From contig WASR01000017.1 in NCBI GenBank assembly GCA_009712615.1, positions 19,497 through 32,156 on the forward strand: a stretch of DNA of 12,660 nt, read 5' to 3'. Origin of the DNA: Methanobacterium sp. (GTDB lineage Archaea > Methanobacteriota > Methanobacteria > Methanobacteriales > Methanobacteriaceae). The position numbers and the translations under genes are program-made. The notes under the pieces were generated by a model. It made no database searches. It had not been told where the DNA came from and saw only the letters and a list, made by a program, of their open reading frames with translations. This document shows positions 1 through 7,190 of the stretch, piece by piece. Numbering within the stretch: position 1 is the stretch's first letter; each line of letters starts with the position of its first letter.

Positions 1-233
1 TTGCAACTACATCAATCATAATATTTATCTTTTGATGGGGATTCTACGCACAGTTAAGCGTCATGTCAGTACTCATAATCTTTCTAGCACTATCTGGATT
101 AAATCATGCATATTCGGCATTTGCAGAGGGAAATACCAGTAAAAAAAATATTTCAAGACCTATAATGACACTTGTGCTGATTTTAATTTTGTTGTACTTT
201 GTTTACAGTGCTCTGATGTATCCAGTGCTTTGA
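1..233 (+). pseudogene. C-terminal part of a small membrane protein interrupted by an in-frame TGA
   Basis: Reading from base 3, the frame encodes a hydrophobic stretch (ATTSIIIFIF), meets TGA at 33-35, and continues in the same frame (WGFYAQLSVMSVLIIF and on) to TGA at 231-233. Hydrophobic coding on both sides of the stop suggests one membrane protein broken by a point mutation, a sequencing error or decay. The only start codon after the stop is ATG 63, which would give a 56-residue protein with two membrane segments (about residues 2-18 and 34-55) joined by a polar loop containing EGNTSKKN. No ribosome binding site precedes it at normal spacing. The pattern 'LSGLNHAYSAFAEGN' followed by a final hydrophobic helix loosely resembles small DUF6790-like membrane proteins; that is recall, not a search result. 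The alternative is that an upstream gene ends at 35 and 63-233 is an independent tiny membrane protein. The gene is cut by the window edge. Confidence 0.4.
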
Positions 234-262
234 TCAAATATAATTTCATCTTTTGATCATTA
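229..262 (+). promoter_or_regulatory. Probable cadD promoter flanked by two TGATCA palindromes
   Basis: An AAATATAAT sequence at 236-244 is a reasonable archaeal TATA box. It would place a start site near 267 and leave a leader of about 27 nt before cadD. A perfect 10-bp palindrome, TTTGATCAAA (229-238), overlaps its upstream edge. A second TGATCA (254-259, within TTTTGATCATT) lies between the TATA box and the predicted start, 23 bp centre to centre from the first. Two copies about two helical turns apart over a core promoter look like a repressor operator. The first copy also overlaps the stop codon of the upstream frame. The regulator itself is not identified. Confidence 0.35.
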
Positions 263-293
263 ATATAAATGATAAGTTACCATCAAGGAGTTA

Positions 294-902
294 ATGGAAT
301 TAATGATCGTAGTCTTGATTGCGGTAGTTGTTTTTATTGCAACCAATCTGGATGATATATTTATTTTAATGTCCTTTTTTGCAATGTCAGATTCCAGAAT
401 TAAAGTGATATTTGGGCAGTATTTAGGATTTTTGTTATTATTGGCCATATCTTTAGCATGTTACATGTTTAAATATGTTTTACCATTGAATTACCTGGCT
501 TTCCTGGGTTTGTTCCCAATTATTATAGGAATTAAGTATCTTTGGAATTTCCGGAAGGATATTTTCACGGATGGGATGCTTGAAAAAAGCTTTGGCCCAG
601 TCAGAACACAAAAAGAGACCCCATTAAAAGGTTATGGGGACATATTGCATGTAGCTATTGCTACAATTGCAAATGGTGGAGATAACTTGGCAGTCTATAT
701 TCCGCTTTTCATGACAATGGGAAATATTGAGCTTGGTATCACCACACTGACCTTTATGGGGATGGTTGGGCTATGGTGTGTCTTAGCTTACACAATGGTC
801 AACAATCGGATATTTGGGGATAAGTTAAAAGTCTATGGACATCTGATTTTTCCATTGATACTCATCCTTATCGGATTTGGAATCATTTTCAGAAATCCAT
901 AA
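294..902 (+). CDS. cadD: CadD-family cadmium resistance / cation transporter
   Basis: This 202-residue integral membrane protein matches the Cad family (Pfam Cad, type member staphylococcal CadD) in length and signature. NLDD (about residues 18-21) sits in the first helix, and a second acidic motif, NGGDN (about 127-131), lies in the fourth. The two halves resemble each other, as in related LysE-superfamily carriers. I count six membrane segments, near residues 3-27, 40-60, 67-84, 118-141, 150-170 and 182-199, with a charged loop between the third and fourth. Family members are thought to export Cd2+ or other divalent metals, or in some cases quaternary amines, so the substrate here is inferred. 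The start is ambiguous: GGAG at 287-290 is only 3 nt from ATG 294 and 12 nt from the in-frame ATG 303, so the protein may begin MIVVLI. It appears monocistronic, with its own promoter and a 110-nt gap before the ABC genes. Confidence 0.85.
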   Translation: MELMIVVLIAVVVFIATNLDDIFILMSFFAMSDSRIKVIFGQYLGFLLLLAISLACYMFKYVLPLNYLAFLGLFPIIIGIKYLWNFRKDIFTDGMLEKSFGPVRTQKETPLKGYGDILHVAIATIANGGDNLAVYIPLFMTMGNIELGITTLTFMGMVGLWCVLAYTMVNNRIFGDKLKVYGHLIFPLILILIGFGIIFRNP

Positions 903-912
903 ACTGACAACC

Positions 913-931
913 GAAAATTCAGCAAATTTTT
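913..931 (+). terminator. Possible cadD terminator (AT hairpin ending in a T run)
   Basis: AAAATT (914-919) and AATTTT (925-930) form a perfect 6-bp stem with a 5-nt loop (CAGCA), ending in TTTTT at 927-931. It begins 12 nt after the cadD stop codon. Archaeal termination depends mainly on T tracts, so the T5 may matter more than the weak AT stem. Confidence 0.3.
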
Positions 932-965
932 ACATGATAAATTGAACAAATACTAATATGTGATG

Positions 966-985
966 GTCCAATTTAATACATGGAC
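966..985 (+). promoter_or_regulatory. Inverted repeat around a TATA-like stretch upstream of the ABC operon
   Basis: GTCCA (966-970) and TGGAC (981-985) are perfect 5-bp inverted arms flanking the AT-rich ATTTAATACA. The spacer contains a weak TATA-like TTTAATAC. If that were the TATA box, transcription would start near 1000, too close to the likely ribosome binding site (GGGGGT at 996-1001). An AT-rich stretch near 934-945 may be the real core promoter, with this repeat downstream of it. The assignment is tentative. Confidence 0.2.
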
Positions 986-1012
986 AAAAGAGTGTGGGGG
1001 TAGGGATTTTAA

Positions 1013-1936
1013 ATGGCTTCAGAAGAGGTAATGATAAAAATAGAATCAATTAACAAGTCATTTGGAAATATTAAGGCTCTTGATAATTTGAATCTAGATA
1101 TTTATCGTGGGGAACTTTTAGGAATAATAGGGCCGAATGGGGCTGGAAAGACAACCACCATACGGTTGACTTGCTGTATTCTTAAACCAGATTCTGGAGA
1201 TATAATTGTTGATGGCTGTAGTATTCATGAGGATCCGATAAATATCAAATCCAAGATAGGCTACCTCCCAGAAGAACCTAATTTATACGAACGTTTCAAA
1301 GCTAGGGATCTGTTAAGATACTTTGCCGAGCTTTATGGAGTTCCTAAAGATCGGATCGAACCAAGGATAGAAGAACTTCTGGAATTGGTTGGAATGACCA
1401 ATCGAAGTGAAGATAGGATAAACACCTTTTCAAAGGGATTGAGACAGAGAATTAGCGTTGCAAGAGCTTTGATACATGATCCAGAAATCATAATTTTCGA
1501 TGAACCTACTATGGGACTCGATCCAGCGACAGCAGCATCGATTAGAAACTTCATAAGGCAGCTTAAGGGTAAGAAAACCATAATACTCTGCACACATTAC
1601 ATGGAAGAGGCAGATCTGCTTTGTGACAGGGTTGCAATTTTAAACAAAGGTGCAGTCGGGGATGTGGGGACTCCAGATTATCTCAAATCTAAAATTCATG
1701 GAGATGTAATTCTGACTGTAAAAACAGATTCAACAATGGATCCTATCGGTATCAAAGAGCAGGTCACGAATTTTGAATCAGTGGGGGCTGTTAAATTTGC
1801 TGATGGTATATTCTCCATATCTCTAAAACATAGAAACGAAATAGCATCCATTGTTGATGTTTTTGGTAGCCATGTCGTAGCAGTAAATACTCAGGAACCA
1901 ACATTAAACGATGTTTTCATTCATTCGGTCAAATAA
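1013..1936 (+). CDS. ABC-2 type exporter, ATP-binding subunit (NatA-like)
   Basis: This 307-residue cytoplasmic ATPase should power the two membrane subunits encoded directly downstream. All nucleotide-binding motifs are visible: Walker A GPNGAGKT (residues 40-47), Walker B IIIFDEP (159-165), D-loop GLD (168-170) and switch histidine H195 in CTHYMEEAD. The Q-loop position reads YLPEEPN, with Glu where Gln is common, as in several NatA/CcmA-type exporters. The signature is FSKGLRQR (139-146) in place of LSGGQ, also seen in this subfamily. The last 80 or so residues form the C-terminal regulatory region typical of ABC-2 ATPases. ATG 1013 is chosen because GGGGGT (996-1001) precedes it. An in-frame ATG at 1031 follows GAGGT, but at only 1 nt. 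The gene ends 16 nt before the first permease. The substrate cannot be read from sequence: NatAB sodium export, antibiotic or lipid export are all possible. Confidence 0.9.
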   Translation: MASEEVMIKIESINKSFGNIKALDNLNLDIYRGELLGIIGPNGAGKTTTIRLTCCILKPDSGDIIVDGCSIHEDPINIKSKIGYLPEEPNLYERFKARDLLRYFAELYGVPKDRIEPRIEELLELVGMTNRSEDRINTFSKGLRQRISVARALIHDPEIIIFDEPTMGLDPATAASIRNFIRQLKGKKTIILCTHYMEEADLLCDRVAILNKGAVGDVGTPDYLKSKIHGDVILTVKTDSTMDPIGIKEQVTNFESVGAVKFADGIFSISLKHRNEIASIVDVFGSHVVAVNTQEPTLNDVFIHSVK

Positions 1937-1952
1937 ATGTGGGCTATAGAAA

Positions 1953-3140
1953 ATGAAGTTTACAACAATCACCAAATGGGAGTTAAAGAACACCCTTAAG
2001 AGCAGAAAGTTCATGATGATCTTTGTTTTACAGCTCTCTGTACTACTGTTGATGATAGTCGTATTCAATTCATTTGTGGCCAATATTGAGTCTGATAAAG
2101 GAATTTCAATAACTCCATCTCTTAATGGGTTTGCAAGTATGGATGTACAAGACCAGAGCGGCTTAATATCCAAGTACATAAATCCTGAAATAATCAGCGT
2201 AAACAATGTAACTTCATACAATACCTCAGTTTTAAGGACTAAAAACGGCTTGACCACGGGATTTCTTTATGTTCCTGGCAATGCTGATTCCTTAATTAAA
2301 ACAGGAGATACAGTCAACATGTTGGTTTACGTGGACGCCGCAGATCCTAAAATGAGCGTAGTTACTGATGAAGCCAATAATACTGCTAAAACAATAGCAC
2401 AGTCTTACTCTTCTTCCCTAACCATGTCTAACAACAACCAGAACCAAACAGCAAATTTTACACAAGAAACAACAGGTGAATCCCTGCCACTACAAATAAT
2501 AAAAAAAGTAATGCTAGCAATTTTGCTGTTTTTACCATTGTTACTATTTGGAAATATAATAATTGATAGTATTGTTGGGGAAAAGGAGAGAAAAACCGGC
2601 GAAATATTGGTTGCTATGCCATTATCCCATTCGGAAATAATAATTGGGAAGGGCCTTGCAGTGGCACTGACGATATCGTTACAGGTTTTAATATGGTTGG
2701 TTGTCCTTCTAATTTTTGGATTTAAAATATTTAACCCCTTAGCTGTGTTTATATTCGTATTTTTAACTTCAATACCGATAATAGGCATAACCTCTGTGGT
2801 GTCGGCCTATTCAAAAAATTACAAGGAGGCAGGTATAGGTCTTAGCTTGGTATACCTGGTTGTGGTAGGATTTCTAATAATCCCTGTGCTAGTTTACATC
2901 TCAAGGAAATCGTTCATGGCTAATATTTCGCCAATGACCATCGTTATGAGGCTATTTTCAGGAGATTTCATCCCCTTACCTGATTATTTGCTGTGTTTGG
3001 GTTTTATTGCTATGGTTAGTTTGATTTCATACTGGATAGCCATCAAAATGTTTGCTAGGGATGATATTACATTTGGCCCAAGACCAGGTATATTCAGGAT
3101 CTTATTTGAATTCTTAACTTTGAAATTTATCAGGCAATGA
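1953..3140 (+). CDS. ABC-2 type exporter, permease subunit 1 (NatB-like)
   Basis: This 395-residue membrane subunit has the ABC-2 permease layout: a cytoplasmic amphipathic start with a basic patch (KSRK), one membrane segment (about residues 21-41), an external domain of about 140 residues rich in Asn/Ser/Thr, then five segments (about 183-206, 235-256, 263-285, 294-316 and 345-366). After the second segment comes the coupling motif VGEKERKTGEILVAMP (about 208-223), which is characteristic of ABC-2 and NatB permeases and contacts the ATPase. The external stretch near 159-174 is strikingly Asn/Gln/Thr rich (NNNQNQTANFTQETT), with possible N-glycosylation sequons. The gene starts 16 nt after the ATPase and ends 24 nt before the second permease, so the three are probably co-transcribed. 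ATG 1953 is the first possible start after an in-frame TAG; its ribosome binding site is weak. Membrane spans are estimates by eye. Confidence 0.85.
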   Translation: MKFTTITKWELKNTLKSRKFMMIFVLQLSVLLLMIVVFNSFVANIESDKGISITPSLNGFASMDVQDQSGLISKYINPEIISVNNVTSYNTSVLRTKNGLTTGFLYVPGNADSLIKTGDTVNMLVYVDAADPKMSVVTDEANNTAKTIAQSYSSSLTMSNNNQNQTANFTQETTGESLPLQIIKKVMLAILLFLPLLLFGNIIIDSIVGEKERKTGEILVAMPLSHSEIIIGKGLAVALTISLQVLIWLVVLLIFGFKIFNPLAVFIFVFLTSIPIIGITSVVSAYSKNYKEAGIGLSLVYLVVVGFLIIPVLVYISRKSFMANISPMTIVMRLFSGDFIPLPDYLLCLGFIAMVSLISYWIAIKMFARDDITFGPRPGIFRILFEFLTLKFIRQ

Positions 3141-3164
3141 AATGAAAATAGAATGTGATGGATC

Positions 3165-4319
3165 ATGAAGGAAGCAACGAATAAACTCAAAGCCCTGACT
3201 GTAAAAGAAGGCAATGACATACTTCGAAACAGGATATACTTGTTAGTGGTATTTGTTCAAGTATTCATTTTGTTAGGTGCATTTGGCCTAGCATTAGCAA
3301 GCTCAGTTGCTTCTGATCCTGCTTTACTCGATAAGTATGGTGCAACATCTGTACTCAAAGTAGGTGTTCCAGAAACAGTGAAGGGAACACCTCTTGATAC
3401 AGCTTTAATAGATCAAAAATTGAACATAATCTATTATAATAACGTTACTGATGCTCAGAATGCTCTTGGAACTGGTCTTGTGGCTGTTGTTAAGGTTGAT
3501 CCGAGTGATCCCCTCAACATTTCAGTAGCTTCCGATAATTCCAATATATTCTATCCAATTGTTTCGACTAAGATATCTGCCGCTGTAAATCAGTACAACT
3601 TGGAAGAGAAACTAAGATCGTCAGGGCTGAATTCCACTCAGATTCAACAAATTTTAGCACCTGTAAATTTTCAGGTGATTTTTCTAAATCTGGATAAACA
3701 ATCAAAATTAGCACTTAACAGTCCTTACTTTGTAGAGATAATGTACGGGTTTATTGTACCTTTCATACTGTTACTACCATTCTTTTTAGCCAGTAACATT
3801 GTAACAGACAGTGTTGTGGGAGAAAGAGAGAGAAAAACATTTGAAGTATTGTTAATGACTCCTGTATCAAGTTCGCAGGTTATGTTGGGAAAAATAATAC
3901 CAATACTGTCCTTTTCAATGATTCAAAGTATGGTATGGATATTACTCTTAGATCTTTTGAGGGTTCCAATATACAACACTGTACCCATACTCTTGGTACT
4001 GTTTTTTGTTGGATTGGCATTTATAGGAATAGGAACCCTGCTTTCAATGTTTGTAGACAGTACAAAGGAGGCAAACTCAGCTATAACTATTGTACTTGTC
4101 TTTGCGACATTTGTACTGTTCATGCCTCTATTTATAAAAACCTCCTACTTCACAGCCATACTGAATTTTATCCCAACAGTTCTTATAGTAAAAATGGCCT
4201 CCACACCAAATATCGGTTTGGAAATGGTAGTTTATTCATTACCTACAGTTTTGATTTCAATTTTAATTTTAATGCTCACAATACGCTATTTCAGGCATGA
4301 AAGGGCCATCAGACTGTAA
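3165..4319 (+). CDS. ABC-2 type exporter, permease subunit 2 (NatB-like)
   Basis: This second, non-identical permease (384 residues) has the same plan as subunit 1: one N-terminal membrane segment (about residues 24-46), a large external domain (about 47-190), then five segments (about 192-213, 245-265, 272-296, 303-323 and 355-373). The matching coupling motif is [16 protein letters not shown] (about 218-233). The two permeases are clearly homologous but have different external domains, so I infer a heterodimeric channel served by one ATPase homodimer. GTGAT (3155-3159), 5 nt before ATG 3165, fits the anti-Shine-Dalgarno sequence and supports this start. It is the last gene of the operon and faces the convergent kinase gene 46 nt away. 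The substrate is unknown. Confidence 0.85.
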   Translation: MKEATNKLKALTVKEGNDILRNRIYLLVVFVQVFILLGAFGLALASSVASDPALLDKYGATSVLKVGVPETVKGTPLDTALIDQKLNIIYYNNVTDAQNALGTGLVAVVKVDPSDPLNISVASDNSNIFYPIVSTKISAAVNQYNLEEKLRSSGLNSTQIQQILAPVNFQVIFLNLDKQSKLALNSPYFVEIMYGFIVPFILLLPFFLASNIVTDSVVGERERKTFEVLLMTPVSSSQVMLGKIIPILSFSMIQSMVWILLLDLLRVPIYNTVPILLVLFFVGLAFIGIGTLLSMFVDSTKEANSAITIVLVFATFVLFMPLFIKTSYFTAILNFIPTVLIVKMASTPNIGLEMVVYSLPTVLISILILMLTIRYFRHERAIRL

Positions 4320-4323
4320 ATTC

Positions 4324-4367
4324 AAGGTAGAAAAAAGAATAAATTATAATATCTACTTTCGATTTTT
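4324..4367 (+). terminator. Possible terminator of the ABC operon
   Basis: In the 46-nt convergent gap, AGGTAGA (4324-4330 region) can pair with TCTACTT (about 4352-4358), including one G-T wobble, across an 18-20 nt AT-rich loop. TTTCGATTTTT follows and ends at 4367. The stem is modest; the T-rich tail is the better evidence. Confidence 0.25.
4329..4338 (-). terminator. T-rich tract ending the ileS/purL-side transcripts
   Basis: On the minus strand the sequence about 30 nt past the kinase stop codon reads TCTTTTTTCT. T-rich non-template tracts are the usual intrinsic terminators in methanogen-type archaea, and this lies in the convergent gap where one is expected. Confidence 0.35.
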
Positions 4368-4926
4368 AGATGAGGTAGATCACGACTGTCATGATCATTG
4401 CAGAAATAAGTGGTATAGGTATGTTATCATCTATGGGGCTGTAAGCTTCAGTTAAAGTACCTGTAAGGGCACCTATAAATGCTGGGAAGGGTGGTAAAAG
4501 GATCAGACAACAAATGAATCCCACTCCAAAAAATGCCAATGACCCTTCAATGCTTTTATATTTACTGAAAGGAAGTTTATGGTTTCCAAATCTTCTCCCA
4601 ATAATTGTAGACAGAGAATCTCCAATTAGAAGTAGTAATATGGCTGAGTAGGCTATGGATAAATTGAAACTGAAAATTACAAGGGTTGCAATGATGCCAA
4701 TGAAAAAATAAAGAAACCCCCTTTCATCTTCAGACCTTTTACATATGGACATAATATTGGAAAAAACTGGGATATTGATGTACTTGTCCAGTACAAACAT
4801 GATTTCAACTGATACAACCATGATAACACATAGGAGTATCAGGACATCTATTCTGAGAAATAATCCCAGGATCAGAACAAAAATTCCTGATGCATGGATT
4901 AATTGTCTCACCAGTTCTTTGTCCAT
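4366..4926 (-). CDS. Diacylglycerol/polyprenol (dolichol) kinase family membrane protein
   Basis: This 186-residue, strongly hydrophobic protein belongs to the Sec59/DGK1/VTE5 family, whose members phosphorylate lipid alcohols such as dolichol, diacylglycerol or phytol, usually with CTP. Family signatures appear in order: KELVRQLIHASG at the N-terminus (residues 3-14), GDSLSTIIGRRFG (102-114), KYKSIEGSLAFF (122-133) and the C-terminal DDNIPIPL (166-173). I count about six membrane segments. It is often annotated as phosphatidate cytidylyltransferase, but the DDN.-.PL and K.SIEGS motifs favour the kinase group. In an archaeon the likely substrates are dolichol-like or geranylgeraniol-type isoprenoid alcohols, feeding N-glycosylation carriers or ether-lipid precursors (inference). 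Its start codon lies 4 nt after the purL stop, so it should be co-transcribed and perhaps translationally coupled. The start fits the family N-terminus. Confidence 0.8.
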   Translation of the reverse strand: MDKELVRQLIHASGIFVLILGLFLRIDVLILLCVIMVVSVEIMFVLDKYINIPVFSNIMSICKRSEDERGFLYFFIGIIATLVIFSFNLSIAYSAILLLLIGDSLSTIIGRRFGNHKLPFSKYKSIEGSLAFFGVGFICCLILLPPFPAFIGALTGTLTEAYSPIDDNIPIPLISAMIMTVVIYLI

Positions 4927-4930
4927 AACA

Positions 4931-7084
4931 TCATGCCATGAATTTCTCTATAATTCCTTTGTAAGCTCCTTCCAATTCTTTAACTTCCACATTAAAAGAA
5001 TCATTAATTTCAAGGGTCTTACCGGTAACTTTTCCAATAACTGCACATGGGGCCTTAATTTTATTTACAATTGATTCTACAGCATCATTCTTAACAGTCA
5101 AAATGTATCTTCCGTGGGATTCAGAAAACAGGGCAGATATTATATCCAGGTCATCTTCAGATGGAATGGTACTTATATCTAAAATTGCACCTAATCCTCC
5201 GGCAATTGCCATTTCTGAGATAGCAACTCCGATACCTCCTGAACTGCAGTCATGAACAGCTGTAATATTATTGTCAGAATCTTGTTTTATGATTTCAAGA
5301 ACAGAACTACCGGCGACATATTCCTCTTCGATGTGCACAGCTGGTGGTTTGCCTTGTACTAACCCGTATAAAGATCTGCAGTACTCTGAACCATCGAGTT
5401 CATTTCTTGTTTTCCCCACCATAATGATGGCATCTCCATCATTTTTGAAATCAGAGGTTCTAATATCTTTAATATTCATCTTTCCAGCTACACCAACAAC
5501 AGGAGATGGATTTACAGTTATTCCTTCAGTTTCATTGTAAAAACTGACATTTCCACTTATTACTGGAGTATTAAATTGTCTTGCAACATCTGACATTCCT
5601 TTAACGCATTGATTGAACTGCCAGAGTACTTCTGGTTTTTCTGGATTTCCAAAGTTTAGACAGTCTGCTATGCAGATTGGATCAGATCCCATTGAAATAA
5701 CATTTCGAATTGCTTCAGCAACTGATCCTGCACCTCCCTGATACGCATCCAGCTTGGTATGAATACTGTTACAATCTGATGTTATGGTGAAAGCAGTTTC
5801 ATCATCCACCCTTATTACTGCAGCATCGTCTCCTGGCTTTACAACAGTACCTATTTGTACTTCGTGATCGTACTGTCTGTAAACCCATTCTTTGCTAGCT
5901 ATATTTTCAGAGGATAGAAGCTTCAAAAGAGCTTCTTTAGGATCCATATGATTGATTTCGAGGTATTCTGTGTTTTCAGCAGGTTTTGTCATTTCCCTGT
6001 TTATCAAAGGCGGGTCTGCAAGTAATTCTGCAGGAACATCGGCAACAACTTCACCTTCAAGGGTTGTTATGAACTGGTCATTTTCGATTACTTCTCCCAC
6101 AACAGCAGCTGGAAGCTCGTGTTTTTTGAAGATGCTCAGTAATTCATCCACATCTTTGGGGTGAACAACAAACACCATTCTCTCCTGAGATTCGGATAAC
6201 ATGATTTCGTATGGAGTCATACCCTCTTCTCTCAAAGGAATTTTTGTTAGTTCAACTTTTGCACCATTTCCACATTTGGCTGCGAGTTCGGAAAGACAAC
6301 AAGTTAATCCTCCTCCACCAAGGTCCTTGAGTCCCTGAATATCTACTTTTTCCAGAGCTTCGAATGTTGCTTCCATTACCTTCTTCTTGGTAAACGGATC
6401 ACAAACCTGGACAGCTGGCCGGCTTTCCCACTCAGAAGTGGTGGTCAATTCTTCAGATGCGAATGTTACACCCTGTATTCCATCACGACCTGTTCTTCCA
6501 CCCATGAGTACAAAAACGTCTCCAACATTTGGGGCTATGCCCTTCATTATTGAATCCTTCCTTACAATTCCCACGCAGACCACGTTAACAAGTGGATTGG
6601 CTTTGAAGTTATCATCAAATTCAACTTCTCCCCCTACCGTTGGTATTCCAACCCTGTTACCATAGTCTGATATCCCCTTGACAACGTATTCAAATAAGTA
6701 ACGTGATCTTTGGTCTTCAAGATAACCAAATCGCAGAGAATCGAGTAGTGCTACTGGTTGAGCTCCCATGGAAATAATATCCCTAATAATTCCTCCAATA
6801 CCTGTACCAGCACCACCATATGGTTCTATAGCAGAGGGATGGTTGTGACTTTCCATTCCAATTACCAGTGCAAGTTCATCTGTAAGATCTACAATTCCAG
6901 CATCATCTCCTGGGCCCATTATAACATTTTCGCCCTCAGTAGGGAAGAGTCGTAGTGTGGGACGGCTGCTTTTATATGAGCAGTGCTCGGAGAACATGAT
7001 GTCGAGCATACCATATTCAAGTGAATTTGGTTCTCTTCCAATATCTTGTCTAATATATTCCAGTTCATCATCTGTTAAGGTCAT
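4931..7084 (-). CDS. purL: Phosphoribosylformylglycinamidine synthase subunit PurL
   Basis: This 717-residue enzyme catalyses the fourth step of IMP synthesis, converting FGAR, ATP and ammonia to FGAM. The length and the absence of a C-terminal glutaminase domain identify the small PurL type, which works with separate PurS and PurQ; neither is in this window. Visible motifs are [11 protein letters not shown] with the conserved His (about residue 34), GPGDDAG (58-64), [22 protein letters not shown] (about 77-98, glycine-rich), GGRTGRDGI (about 193-201), [10 protein letters not shown] (about 252-261) and SESQERM (about 295-301). The second half repeats the fold with [28 protein letters not shown] and FSESHGRY. 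It is complete, with no missing key residue. On the minus strand it lies 106 nt after ileS and 4 nt before the kinase gene. GTGAT (7088-7092) sits 3 nt before its ATG, and a TATA-like box at 7134-7145 suggests its own promoter. Confidence 0.95.
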   Translation of the reverse strand: MTLTDDELEYIRQDIGREPNSLEYGMLDIMFSEHCSYKSSRPTLRLFPTEGENVIMGPGDDAGIVDLTDELALVIGMESHNHPSAIEPYGGAGTGIGGIIRDIISMGAQPVALLDSLRFGYLEDQRSRYLFEYVVKGISDYGNRVGIPTVGGEVEFDDNFKANPLVNVVCVGIVRKDSIMKGIAPNVGDVFVLMGGRTGRDGIQGVTFASEELTTTSEWESRPAVQVCDPFTKKKVMEATFEALEKVDIQGLKDLGGGGLTCCLSELAAKCGNGAKVELTKIPLREEGMTPYEIMLSESQERMVFVVHPKDVDELLSIFKKHELPAAVVGEVIENDQFITTLEGEVVADVPAELLADPPLINREMTKPAENTEYLEINHMDPKEALLKLLSSENIASKEWVYRQYDHEVQIGTVVKPGDDAAVIRVDDETAFTITSDCNSIHTKLDAYQGGAGSVAEAIRNVISMGSDPICIADCLNFGNPEKPEVLWQFNQCVKGMSDVARQFNTPVISGNVSFYNETEGITVNPSPVVGVAGKMNIKDIRTSDFKNDGDAIIMVGKTRNELDGSEYCRSLYGLVQGKPPAVHIEEEYVAGSSVLEIIKQDSDNNITAVHDCSSGGIGVAISEMAIAGGLGAILDISTIPSEDDLDIISALFSESHGRYILTVKNDAVESIVNKIKAPCAVIGKVTGKTLEINDSFNVEVKELEGAYKGIIEKFMA

Positions 7085-7133
7085 ACTATCACGTCGGGAA
7101 ATGCATTTTTTCTATGATAACTTTGTTCACAAT

Positions 7134-7145
7134 AATTATAATATC
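7134..7145 (-). promoter_or_regulatory. Candidate purL promoter TATA box
   Basis: The minus strand reads GATATTATAATT here, centred about 55 nt before the purL start. With the usual spacing of about 27 bp, transcription would begin near 7113, giving a leader of about 28 nt. No minus-strand T tract follows the ileS stop, so read-through from ileS could also contribute. Confidence 0.35.
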
Positions 7146-7190
7146 TTGGGAAGTCAACATTTTCTGATAAATTTCGAATAAACTTCTTTT

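Noticed and set aside
33..35. Recoding of TGA as selenocysteine or tryptophan
   Set aside because: No SECIS-like element could be shown, the position lies in a hydrophobic helix, and all other genes here use a standard code, with TGA also acting as a genuine stop (for example purL).
1904..2257. 117-codon minus-strand frame across the ATPase-permease junction
   Set aside because: It lies opposite two well-supported genes, spans their junction and shows no recognisable domain; it reads as a shadow of the + strand coding frames.
2405..2788. 127-codon minus-strand frame inside permease 1
   Set aside because: It is antisense to a membrane protein with clear ABC-2 motifs, and its composition fits the reverse of hydrophobic codons.
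3935..4300. 121-codon + strand frame in another phase inside permease 2
   Set aside because: It overlaps the conserved membrane segments of the real gene, has an odd Cys/His/Asn-rich composition and no ribosome binding site.
5271..5540. + strand frames opposite purL (also at 5952, 6387, 6758 and 6957)
   Set aside because: All are antisense to a complete purL carrying every family motif and look like shadows.
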